Source: Haemaphysalis longicornis | Lineage: Eukaryota; Arthropoda; Arachnida; Ixodida; Ixodidae | Length of the DNA: 64,000 bases | Assembly (NCBI GenBank): GCA_013339765.2 | Contig: CM023457.1 | Span: 77,930,192 to 77,994,191 of the forward strand | Direction of reading: 5' to 3' | Part shown: positions 52,901 to 63,679 of the stretch, in pieces | Layout of the letters: every line of letters starts with the position of its first letter | How positions within the stretch are numbered: position 1 is the first letter of the stretch | Translations under genes and position numbers: made by a program | The notes under the pieces: model-generated | Seen by the model: the letters and a program-made list of their open reading frames with translations, nothing else | The model's database searches: none | Told to the model about the DNA's origin: nothing

Positions 52901-55325
52901 CATTGGCAATACTCGACAAACAGGGTCACGTAAGATAATGTCACTTATGCCAATTGGTCAGTGTCATGGGAGACAACCCCAAAGCGTCGCACGTCGCTCT
53001 GCAGCTGTGACAAGCATAATGCGCACGAGTACGTACTTGTGCTTCTAGTACCCGTAAACATAAAAAAACCAGTCTGTACTGCATGTACTTTGCTTGTTAT
53101 AGCTGCAAAGAGAAGTGACATTGTCTTACGTGACCCTGTTTGCCGAGCCTACCCAATGTTTCACCAAACAATTACTCTCCGCTGTAACAAAAATAAACCA
53201 GGTGCATTCTGGTCAAAAACAGAGTGAGTGTGGACAGTGTTCCTATGTGGTATTATTGTGCAACCTACGAGCAGTGGCAGTAAACAAAGCTTTCCGCCGT
53301 ACACCGCAGTCCTCGTCGGCGTACTAATGTTCGCTTAAAGACTTGCCCTGAATACATACTTTCAGACGTCAGGAAGCACGCCATTCAGCAGGAGAATCAA
53401 AATTTGATCTGAAAGGGGCCGTGAAGAGCAAATGCATTTGTCTTTACTTAATTTTGCCTGCTTGAACGACCTATTAAGAAGATAAATTCACAATACTTTC
53501 ACAATTCGTTGCTTCTGGAATTTAGGAGACGTCTTTGAAATTCTCGTTTTGAGGCACATTGCAAGCGAACATGCGCGCATCGTCGGTTGGTAGCGCAGCC
53601 AGCAGTGACGTCACAGTAAGAACTTTCAAAAGCAATCTTTGTATGTATTGTTCAATACAAGTGCAAACCCGACATTTTAAAAATAATGCATACTTTATTC
53701 GTTGCCATAAACAGTTTTCTATCGCCGTGACCAGTGTCACGACCGCTTCAATTGTCTGGAAATCATTGTAGCAGAACTCTGATCTACTGGCTGTTAGAAC
53801 GATTTGTAACCAGTTTCCCTGCTATAGTCTACGTTTTTCGGAATTCTGTTTAGAATAATAACTTTTGTATCACATGGCACGAAACCGTTTAAGAAAACAA
53901 AGTGTCCTGTGTGCAATTCGAATTTCCGGCTGCCGGGCCATCCCAACGTTACGGCGATCCTACTTGAAGTCAGACGCCTTACTTACTACACTAACGGGGC
54001 GAGAAGCCCGTGCGAAAGAAAGCTGCGGCGTAAAAGCCGATTCACATTTGTAACCTAGAACTATGGTGTGTTTTCATAAATTCTAATCAACCCAGCGCTT
54101 TAACCGCCAACTTACTGTTTAACGCTGCAGCAGTAAGCCAAGACGGATAATATTTAATCAACGAAACGTTACAGCATTTTTTCATTGGAGGAAACCGGAA
54201 ATCAATCGAACTTCGTTGTGGTGGAACTCGGAGACTCGGCACTCGGCTTGTCACTAGTTATTTTTGCGCTTGATGAGTAAATGACAGGTTAGTGTTAAGT
54301 TCAGACTGCTCGAAGTTCCTTCGATAGATGTTTTTTATGTAGTAATAGCTGATTTCAAGTTTCAGTCAATTATCTCGGCAGGTCAGAGGTTTCATGTTCG
54401 CGCAACGCGCATTACAGGCTATCCGAGACAGACATCGGCAGTTTACTTCTGCGAAACAGCGTAAACAGTTTACAAATACCCAGTTTACTTCAAACGTGGC
54501 TAATTCTGCCAGCGCCACTCGCCCGCGTTGTTGACTGAAAGTTCGAATATGTTGATCAGTTGTATCAGATTAGACAGCTCCCGTTCAGTTGCATGGTGAG
54601 TTTCATCATGGCGCCGATGTTGTCGCTTTATCTGACCCTTTGGGACCCCGCTCTATGCCGACATGTTCTGCAGACAAGGGGGAACTGTGATTGGATCCTG
54701 GCCAAGACGTACTTCACAAGTTGAGGAGGAAAGCCTGGGTGAAACCGTAACTGTATTTTTCCGCTATTTGCCGATATCGGTCAACGAAATGGGTATACAT
54801 TGTTGGTTTATCATGGTTCCGCACGCATACGTAGCAACACAACACATTTCTTTTAAATCTTTTCCTGACCGCTTGAAATTGCTTAATATTTCAGAGAATA
54901 AAGCATTGTTCGCTGTCGAACAAGCGGTTGGCGCGCTATAAAACAACAATCCTAAGAATAAAACAAACTTTTATTTTCTCTTCATGGCCCCCTGTAAAAC
55001 CAAGATTTTAAATAAACTTAATGCAGGGAGGAATACTTTGAAGTATCCCCCACAAAATGACCAAAAACAGCATTATACAGTAGCATTTTCACGGGCTTAA
55101 GGCAATGTATACTCTAACAAATACTATAAGCGACCCTTTCCGTCGCTGCACCAAAATATTAAAAAGGTACAGGCCTGCGATTGCTTTATAGTGTATTCAC
55201 TTGATACAGAAACACCAGAAATTATTGCAGCCAGAGGCTGCATAAGGAACTGCAGCTTAGAAAATAACCGTTTAAAGGCAGGTTTGAAAGCAAATTTATT
55301 ACTGCAAAATTAGGTTTTTCACGCA
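49925..55325. other. Long unassigned AT-rich region
   Basis: This is 5.4 kb without any recognisable gene, SINE or TIR element. The longest frames (50780-51055 plus; 51243-51554 minus; 52046-52321 minus, hydrophobic; 54663-54941 plus) have no motif or neighbouring splice pattern. If the window holds host non-coding or regulatory DNA, this is the likeliest place. Confidence 0.5.
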
Positions 55326-55722
55326 ACCTTCTTTCAGGTGCAGGAATTTTGAGATATCCCCGTACGATAACGGATTGGAACAGCTTGCCTTTGTCATCAC
55401 TACAGTCTACCCATAGCATAGATCTAATTTAGTGATTTTGTTTTAAACTAGCGGTTCCTTGATTTGTGTAGTGAACTGTTTTTTACGTATTCTTGTTTCC
55501 ATGTATAGTTCTTTTTCTTTAACTAGCGGTTGCTTGATTTGTGTAGTGAATTGTTTTTTTGTTGTTGTTTCTATGTTTGATATTTCGTTTGCCATAATGT
55601 GCGGCTATATTTTTGTGCTGCTTATTTGAGTGTATTGTATGTGCTGTTGCCCCTCCTGCTTGGGCCCAAACTGGGCCTGCAGTATGTACTAAATAAATAA
55701 AAAATAAAAAATAAATAAAAGT
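55326..55722 (+). mobile_element. CR1/L2-like LINE 3' end
   Basis: SRNLLSGAGILRYPRTITDW then NSLPLSSLQ is the RT C-terminus (F-PRTI-x-DWN-x-LP) of CR1/L2/Jockey-type LINEs, with a stop at about 55,435. The 3' UTR has the TGCTGTTGCCCCTCCTGCT, TGGGCCCAAACTGGGCCTG stem-loop type end and an AAATAAATAAAAAATAAA tail to 55,722. A 75-bp tandem duplication lies in the UTR. Confidence 0.7.
55446..55583 (+). repeat. Tandem duplication in LINE 3' UTR, 75-bp period
   Basis: AACTAGCGGTTCCTTGATTT and GTGTAGTGAACTGTTTTTT at 55,446 recur as AACTAGCGGTTGCTTGATTT and GTGTAGTGAATTGTTTTTT at 55,521. Confidence 0.85.
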
Positions 55723-58700
55723 GCATCCTATTTTCCAACTACTCGGGTGATCCTGTCTTGTAAGCATTCTGTGCCTACGATAGGGCAGCATACATCATCA
55801 TGCCCAATACTTCCAACTATGAGCTTGTTCTAAAAAACTCAATTCTATTTAAAATGTCAACTTGCTGTAAGCAGTTGCTGGCAGCCTGACTGACTGCAGA
55901 GTGAGAGTGAACAAGTCGTTGGTGCGTCTTAAGGTCTGTTTAACAAATATTCGGTCTAGCTAGAAGAAACCCTAAATGCAGCACCCATTGTCGTGGTGTG
56001 CATGGTGCTGGAAGTGAGGTCTTGTGATTCTATTTGGCCAGACCTTGTCTCCAGCGGCGCTTTACCTTCATGCTCTGTAAATTGTGTGTTACCTGTACTC
56101 GATTCCAAAATCAAAGGCTCCTTAACTTGCAACATCAACAAGGGCCACGAAATTGTGTTACGCTTGTTTTTATGCCTACCATGTGCACAAGAAAGTTTGT
56201 AATCTTAGTAAGGCTACATTAAGACTAGTAAGGCATAGTAAGGCTAGACAGCTCAACGCGAAGAGAATAAACCGCATAGAAATAACGAGATAAGGCAGCC
56301 AGCCCTGGGTACAGCTGCTGAGGCGGTTAATGTTCCCAATGTGCATAAAGCGGACTGTGCACAGTCGGAGTTAGCACCCAGCACAGCATTTCTTGCGTGG
56401 TATAACCTTTAAGCATCACGGCATGACTAGGGTGCGAAATGTAGTGTGATGCATTAATGAGAACTGCTAAAATTTTCCAGTCCTATCGGCAAGATCAATA
56501 TTTCAGGTAATATACTTCCCAGGTTTGATAAATTCACTGCTTGAGCCTGTTGGTTCACTGCTGCAGAATGCTATAACACCAAACACAACAAAACATAAAT
56601 ACGATGACCGGCAAGCTAAAGAACAGGGGCTATATGCCTTTTTGTAACGACTATGTAAGGCCCTTTTTTCCGATGAAAAATTGTTTTGATGATTTTTCAA
56701 GTTGATATATCTTGGGAATAAATGGTTTGGCCAGATGCATGCCAAACTAGAGGCGCAAATCACTACTTCTCCAACATTGACTTGTGCTCTGCTTGTCTTT
56801 TTGGTGGTTTTTTTTTTGGTCTGCAGCTTCCGAAACACTGAGCTTTGTGAACACCAACCGGGCAGGCACTGCTTTTTCAGTCTGAAAGGGGTGATGGCAA
56901 CACGTCTTTTCCAGAAAACCAATTGCAGACCTCTCATTTAGGCACAGATAAACACATGCTTATCTTGTCCTCCTCAAATTATCTTATACTGCCATCAAAG
57001 AATATGGCTTAATATGAGAAACTGACGTATGTCAAAGGACAACAGTAACTAAGACCCAGAATGCTTGTTTTCTGTAAGTGCTTGTGCAAACCTTGAAGAG
57101 TTATACAGTGAAAATTTATTTAAATTGTAATATTCAGCCTCACAAATCGCTTATAAGCTTTGAAAAAGTACAAATTTAAGAATGGCTGCCAAAAGAACCA
57201 TCATATAAAAGAAGTAAAATACCTGCTGTCAGCTTGATTCACACCAATTCCACCGCTCGAGTGCAGCTAGTGCGCATCCTTCCGCTGCCTGTTTACTTGG
57301 TGCCTGTGGCGGCTTGACGTTGAAAAGCTACCTGGAAAAGACGGCTGGCATAATTTATTTTCTTCATGCAGCTTACATTGATGCTGTACTATATTCTATA
57401 CGGTGTATGCACTGGCCACTCAGCCATACAGTGGAGCAGATTGTGTTTGTGTGGTTGTAGAGGTGCGCGAGCAGTGCCGTCCGATGAAGTGATTCGTTTC
57501 GCGCTAGCTTGGTGTCATCCCTGAGCGTCCGTTTCCTTATTTCTTGCACTGCTCCAAACGACCGTGGCTGGAGTTTTAAAACATTTTTTACCAAAATTTG
57601 CGACAATATTGTATGTGGCAGTGGCATGTTCGACGAGCCACTCATGTTGCCATGTCACCAAGGCCTGCTGCGCACTTCTCATGGAGTGTGAGAGATGTTG
57701 AGGAGCTCTGGTGACAGTATTCTGATGCATCGAACGCGTGACCATCCTCAACCTTGGCTTCCAACCAAGTTAAAAAATTATGCGAACAGCCTGGGTTGAA
57801 GTGCTTGCGAGGTGTGTATGCAGTATAATTCAGTGCTACAGTGGCGATTCCTTCATTTGGGCAGACGGAGACTACGCCGATGGTTTCCAAGTGTTTTTTT
57901 CTTCTGATTTACACGGAGTGGAAACTAGAAACAGGACAAGCCCACGAAATAGGCTTGGTCATTAGGGAACACTTGAAGGTGAATAAATAGTTGGAAGCCC
58001 GCAATTAGCAGTGGCCTTGTGCAGCACGTTCCATTTAAAACACCCAAAATAGCCCAGGTTGATGCTTAGTGCCTCAATGGGTGTGCATAGTTCGTAAAGT
58101 ACACTAGATGAACTAAATATTGCAAGTTTCAAGCACTAATTAAGGTTTCAAGCTTGTGACGCGGCGTGAGGTGACAGTGTCAACATTGCATCGCCCTCAC
58201 CTGCAATCAAATGTCCACCGCAGATTTGGTACTGTTTCGCCTCATCACCAATACCTTTTGTGAATTTGTTTCATGCGGCCATACCAATTTCGAACGGTAC
58301 CCTAACCTTTGCGTTCAAACAGTCGAAAACCTGGCGGGTTTGTTTTCATCATGCGGCCTATTTCGGGCCCGCGGTCGTAGGTTGTAGGGAGCATGAACAG
58401 CGGATTCTGAAATTCTGAAGCGAAAACAAAAAAAGGCGGATACTCGTTACAAGGCATTTGTAAACCCACGAATCACGCAGAAAAAAAAGCCGCCACCCAC
58501 AGATTTGTTTTTTTCAACACCATGCCGCATATAATGTTTCGCGTCAGATAATGCGCTGTCCGCGTGACAGCGTTTAACCGTACAAATGAGTCAGCGGCCT
58601 TGTGAGGGTAGCGCCGCTGTGCGGTTTAGGGGCCAGTGCATGCACCCTATATGCTACTGGGTCTTTTTTATGAAATCTGAGTTCGGATGCTTTGAGCCAA

Positions 58701-58849
58701 GCCTGTGATATTTGCCACACAGTGGTCTCGAAATGATTTTAGGTCCCATTTTAGGTGGGATGATATGAAGACTGCACGTTCGAAGGCAAGCTAACAGTTG
58801 GTCATTCAGGGTAACAGAGTGGATCACTATTGAAGGCAAGCGCGGCAGG
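55723..58849. other. Unassigned AT-rich DNA
   Basis: No recognised gene. The minus-strand frames 57373-57645 (PRSFGAVQEIRKRTLRDDTK) and 57642-57890 have protein-like composition but no known motif and no clear splice sites; 56503-56937 likewise. Confidence 0.45.
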
Positions 58850-58995
58850 GGCAGCAGAAAGTTAGATGGACAGATGAGATCAAGAAGTTTCCGGGAAAAA
58901 TTGTTCGCAGTTAGCACAGGACCAGGGTAATAGGAGATCTTTGGGATAGGCCTTTTCCCTGCACTGGCTGTAGATAGGCTGATGATGATGATGAA
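58850..58995 (+). mobile_element. LINE 3' end with TGATGATGATGA tail
   Basis: RWTDEIKKFPGKIVRS, then (after a stop) RTRVIGDLWDRPFPCTGCR, correspond to the tail seen at 121-321 and 26,790-26,905. The stop of GTAGATAGGC is followed by TGATGATGATGAATATGA, the simple-repeat 3' end of this LINE family. This is the best preserved 3' terminus of the three copies. Confidence 0.7.
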
Positions 58996-59639
58996 TATGA
59001 ACACCTGAACAACTCATTCAAATACACCCTACTGCATCTGAGTACGTCATAATGTTTTGCTCAAGAGGACAACTGGTTTGTTATTATACAACCCAGGTTA
59101 TTTTACGGACTTCTTCAATCCAGTTCATAGTTTTCATAGAAAACCTATCGGAACTACAGAAATTCCTGCTCTAGTGCTGGACTGAATGACATGGCAGACA
59201 CAATACCTAAGAAAGAAAATTTGTTAATAATTAGAAATATCATATCTGCCCTACATGTCTAAGCTTTACCAAGAAAATTAAGGGCATGATAACAAATAAT
59301 AATAATAATGTTTAATAAAAATATTTCCCTTATTTTCCATCCTTGGAGATGGGAGGCAAGGAAAAAAACCTGTATAATCAGCGTGACTTGCTCCCCTCCA
59401 AGATGAAATACAGTAAAACATGTTGATTTTTTCATCAGCGTACAGCGTACAATAAACACACCGACAAAAAAGAAAACAAAAATGAAAAAAGGGATACAAA
59501 CAATCAGCAGTCTTTGCATAAAGCGAGCAACAACCTCGGTTGCACGTGTTTTTGCACAATACAAAAAGAAACATTTACGAAAAAAAACAGTTATGTACAG
59601 ACAGAAAGATGAATATATACTGTTACAACAGGTAAGCAC

Positions 59640-61500
59640 AGGAAAATACATAAATAAAAATCGGTAGCAATAACTTCGTTTGCAGCTTAAACAAGGCGCA
59701 CAATTCCTTGCCCTGTGTCCTTTCCATAACGATGGTTTTTGTATGGCAAAAATTTAGCAATTCTGGAAGTTTGTGTCTCAACATTTCGGTTCCATAGTTT
59801 GTTCTCCAGAAATGAATTTTCCAGTTTTCATTTGTTCGATTCAGATATGAGTTCATTTTTACGCTGAGAGAGGAAAACTGTGTGAGAAAGTTTCTTTGTT
59901 GTTTAAGTTCTTTTTTTATAACTGAAGGCTAAGCGATAGGAATAAAAGGAATACTTTTTTATTATAATATGCTTAAGAAAGAGCTCGGCGGAGGGACGAT
60001 CACAAGGGAGATTAGAAATATTTCTCAAGATTTTTTTCGCAATGCATGAGTTGTTTGTAGATTTGCGATTGTAGTCTTACCCCACACAAGATGACAATAG
60101 TTAATATGCAAGTAAAACAACGAAACTATACAGAATTATTTTAACTTCAGTTGGCAGTATGGCCTTGTAAATTAAAGTAATCCAACTATTCGCAATAAAT
60201 TTGATTTTATATGGTTGATATGCTCGTCCCAAGTCATTTTTTACCGTGAAGATAACCCCGAGTGTTTTAGAGCAGTAACTATCTCTATCGCTGCATTGTT
60301 GTACTTAATACTATCAAAAGTAGATACATTTTTTGTTTTTAGGCGAAAAAGAATAGCTTTAGTCTCATTTGTGTTTACTTTAAGGGCATTGTACTCGGTT
60401 CATTTATTATTTCAGCAAGGGTTTTGTTTGCCCTTGTAGCGAGACTAACAGGAGATGTATCAGAAACAGTAATGTGGTGTCGTCGGCAATATAATAAATT
60501 GCGTGGATTGTCTATGTAACAATTTCATTAATGCATAAGTTGAAGAGTAACGGGCCAAGAGTACTACCTTCAGGGACGCCAGACGATAAAGGCTTAACTT
60601 CTGATGAATAACCATGAAGGCTTACGTATTGACGTTGGCTTCCTATGTAAGATTTTAGCAATGTAAACCAGTACCGCGGAAACCGTACAATTCCAATTTC
60701 TTCAATAGTAACTCGTGATTTAAGTAGTCAAATGCCTTTGTGCAGTCTATATATATTCCTATAGACACCTGTTCGTCTTCAAATGATTTTAGAATAAATT
60801 CCTTATGTTCTAGGAGGGGTAACTCTGCAGAGCAGTTTTTTCCGAAAGCAAAACTGTGCGGATCTCAGTATGCTATATTTATCACAAAAATTTTCCATTA
60901 TAGAAAGAATTACTTTCTCAAATCCCCTTGAAAAGACGGGTAATATTGATACGGGTCCGTAGTTTCTCATATCATTTTTACTTCCTTTTTTATGTATGAC
61001 TGCTACTTTAGCAATTTACATTCGTTTCGGAAACACTCCCTCTGATAAGCATAAGTTAAATATATGGGTTAGAAATAGGGTATTATTTCTATAACGTATT
61101 TAATGGGTCTAATAGTTACCCCATCAGCATCGCGGCTAGCAGTGTTACTCAACCTTCGAAAGATAGCGGCCACTTCTGCGTCAGATACACGATTTAAAAA
61201 AAGGAGTCTGCTTATATGTTCGAGAAAACTGAGCGCTCTACAATCGAATTCATCTGTGGTTATATGACAAAATGATTGGTAAATGCATTAGCTAAGCTTT
61301 TTCCTGTCAGTTCTTTATTGTTCAAAGTAACTTTATCAATCGCATTTGTGTGGGCAGTACGATTGAGACTTTTATTTAGCATTTTCCACGTTAAATCTGT
61401 TCTTGTTGCACATGCGGAAAACGCTTGATAAAAATAGTTATTTTTGAGACTTAATGTGTTTTGGTAATTTGTTCCGGAAAGATTTGAAAGCTTTTAATGA
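59640..61500 (-). pseudogene. CR1-like ORF2 reverse transcriptase
   Basis: Pieces in several frames: NNKELTGKSLANAFTNHFV, VSDAEVAAIFRRLSNTASRD, KKGSKNDMRNYGPVSILPVF, SRGFEKVILSIMENFCDKYS, SIGIYIDCTKAFDYL-like motif A (Asp kept), a VPEGSTLGPLLFN motif B near 60,560, and YIADDTTLFVSDTSPVSLAT motif C (ADD intact). After it come NETKAILFRLKTKN and, near the end, SQRKNELISESNK. It contains many stops. RT primes on nicked target DNA. The C-terminus runs into the 3' UTR at about 59,640. Confidence 0.8.
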
Positions 61501-61739
61501 CTCGGAATTCGGTTTTTTTAAAACTTTTCTATACAAATTATCCCTTTCTTGATCTTACTGAGTAATTCAGGACTAATCCAAGGCTTGCGGATTTTCTTAC
61601 ATGAGCGAAGTCGCTTATAGGAAAACGAGTCATTATATATGTTCAAAAAACTGCCCAAAAAGAAATTGTAAGCGCTCTCTGCATCCATTTGTTGCAATAT
61701 CGTGCTTCCATCAAAACGTTCTAGCTTTTGTCTAAAGTC

Positions 61740-62500
61740 GGTAAGATTATTTGTCTTCATCTCCTGAAAAAACTGGTGGTGCTTTGTGTAAATACATTTT
61801 TTGTTTCTGTATGCGTAAGTAAATCGCACTGTGATCACTAATATCCGTACTGACAACACCTGCCCTTAGAGGAGGAGTGTGTATGTTCGTGATAAACAAG
61901 TCTAACAGAGTAGTGCATGAAACGGTGAACCTGGTTGGGCACGTTACAACATTCATGCAACCATATGAGAGGATTAACTGTTCAAATTTTATCTTCATAC
62001 TGGTGTCCGTTAACATGTTTATATTAAAATCTCCACCTAAAATAATGGTGTATTTATTTTCCACCCACAAAGGTTAGGAGAGTCTCAAGAAAAGCAAAGA
62101 AATTTCTAACATTTCCGTTAGGTGGACGGTATCCAAGCCGCTAATATGCTTTATTTGTGTACGAAGACAAAAGTTCGAAGTCAACGTTAATGCAAGAGAA
62201 GTCTGATATAACGTCACACATAACACCTTTTTTAACCATGAGGCCTACACTCCCTCTGCGACCGGTACTTCGATTCAGAAGAAAATTATTGTAATTCGAA
62301 AGACGCAGAACATTAGCATCTCTGACGTACCAAGTTTCTGTTAACACAATCGTGTCGAACACATCGTTGAGCTGGTCAAAAGGTACTTCAAGTTGCGGTA
62401 TCTTATTTCCGCCGGATTGCGTGTTTAGCGATTGTGTGCAGTCGCTACCGCCAACCTTGATAAACTCGGAAGGCATTGTCAAGTCCCCCATTGTCTTGAT
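61740..62500 (-). pseudogene. CR1-like ORF2 endonuclease
   Basis: LNDVFDTIVLTETWYVRDAN carries the catalytic Glu. RSTGRRGSVGLMVKKGVMCD, YTIILGGDFNINMLTDTSMK (GDFN motif intact), PTRFTVSCTTLLDLFITNIH and STDISDHSAIYLRI (SDH motif intact) follow. These are the AP-like endonuclease blocks of CR1/L2 LINEs. The N-terminal WNI/N-IRS block is not clear. Frameshifts lie near 62,130 and 61,790. The linker KMKTNNLTDFRQKLERFDGS to RKPWISPELLSKIKKG at 61,518-61,770 follows in the same strand. Confidence 0.8.
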
Positions 62501-62559
62501 AAAGCGGCACTATCGTGGAAGCTGTAAGAGCGAAGCCGCATTTAGCCAACGTTATCTAA

Positions 62560-63455
62560 TTCGCTTTCGTTCCTCACCTTGACCGCCTTCTCTCCATCTT
62601 TCTGCCTCAGATACACTTTTCCGTTCTTGTGCAAGCCGTATTTCTAACCAAAATTTTTAGCCCACACTTTTGTTGTTGCTTATAGAAGCCTGTTTTTCTT
62701 TGACAAGTTTTCCAGAATGTGGCATGAGTCTTCAGATTTCCTCAGTTCGTTCTTTTGTTCCAAGAAGTAGTTCCTTGTGGCTTGCTTCACGAATCCTACG
62801 ATTACGCCTGGAACTTTACCTTTAGCCGACGGTAACCGGTGCACGGCTAAAACATCACTGTCGGCAAGCTGGGGCAGGGGTAATTTCTCCGCTACGTCAT
62901 TGATCTTACCCAAGAGGTCCTCATTTTCGGTTAAGGAAGGCCATGATACTCAACGTTAAGTTTTCTACTGTGCAGCTCGAGGTCGTGAAGTTCCTGAGCG
63001 ATTTCATCCGTTTTGTACGTTTTATCCCGTTCTTCAATGGCCACAACCCGGTGCTTCAACTGTTGCACCTCTTTGTCATGTCTAGTAATGTGAGCAAGAA
63101 TTTCGTCATACTTGCCTGACATCATGTCCAAGGACTTCTCAATATTTTCTACGGTTGTTTTAAGCGTCATGAGGCCTTCAAGCTTTCGTTGACAGCTAGC
63201 ATTAAGCTCGCTACATTTACATCATGGTTCTTCGGTTTTCACCCTGACTGCCTTTCGACTTCTTTCCCTTGCATTTTTGGCACTGCCATGATTTTCACCT
63301 TGCCTCGCCTTTAGACTTCTACGTACTTTCTGCAATGTTGGAGCATTTCCAGAAGTGATAGTTACGGTTGCATCCCGCACACAGCAAACCTTCACCATCT
63401 TCACAATTAGAATCCCAACAAGGGCACTTTTCACATTCATTATAGACATGGCAAA
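62560..63455 (-). pseudogene. CR1-like ORF1: Cys-rich finger, coiled coil, RRM-like tail
   Basis: From about 63,453: CHVYNECEKCPCWDSNCEDG then EGLLCAGCNRNYHFWKCSN, a PHD-like finger (C-x2-C...C-x2-C-x4-H-x3-C). It is followed by TTVENIEKSLDMMSGKYDEI and DKEVQQLKHRVVAIEERDKT (coiled coil), LHDLELHSRKLNVEYHGLP, KINDVAEKLPLPQLADSDVL, AVHRLPSAKGKVPGVIVGFV, and near 62,600 GLHKNGKVYLRQKDGEKAVK. The last blocks match LINE ORF1 proteins of the CR1/L2 group that bind RNA. The finger is in a different frame from the ATG at 63,464, so at least one frameshift occurs there; others near 62,935 and 62,680. Confidence 0.75.
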
Positions 63456-63656
63456 GTATGGCAAGATAAGGTACTCCTTGAGACTGGACAGTCACTAATC
63501 ATAAAAACAAAGCAGCAGCGACAGCAGCAGCATACTTTGCATAATTGGTCAAAACCTTCACAGAAATAACAAACCAACCTGCGGAGCACGATGCGCACAG
63601 ATTAGCTTGGGCCGGCACGTTTCCGCTGCCGCTGCCAAAATGGTCCAGGGGTGGAT

Positions 63657-63679
63657 GCATCGCTTTTTTATAGCGATGC
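63657..63679 (-). promoter_or_regulatory. TATA-like stem-loop in CR1 5' region
   Basis: GCATCGCT pairs exactly with AGCGATGC around a 7-nt T/A-rich loop; on the minus strand the loop reads CTATAAAAAA, a TATA-like box. It lies about 200 bp upstream of the ORF1 finger. LINE promoters are usually TATA-less and internal, so this could belong to an older host or LTR segment. Confidence 0.4.

Noticed and set aside
59259..59651. Two overlapping hydrophobic minus frames (98 and 130 residues)
   Set aside because: They lie in the AT-rich 3' UTR of the CR1-like LINE and overlap the ATT tail; hydrophobicity comes from T-rich codons.
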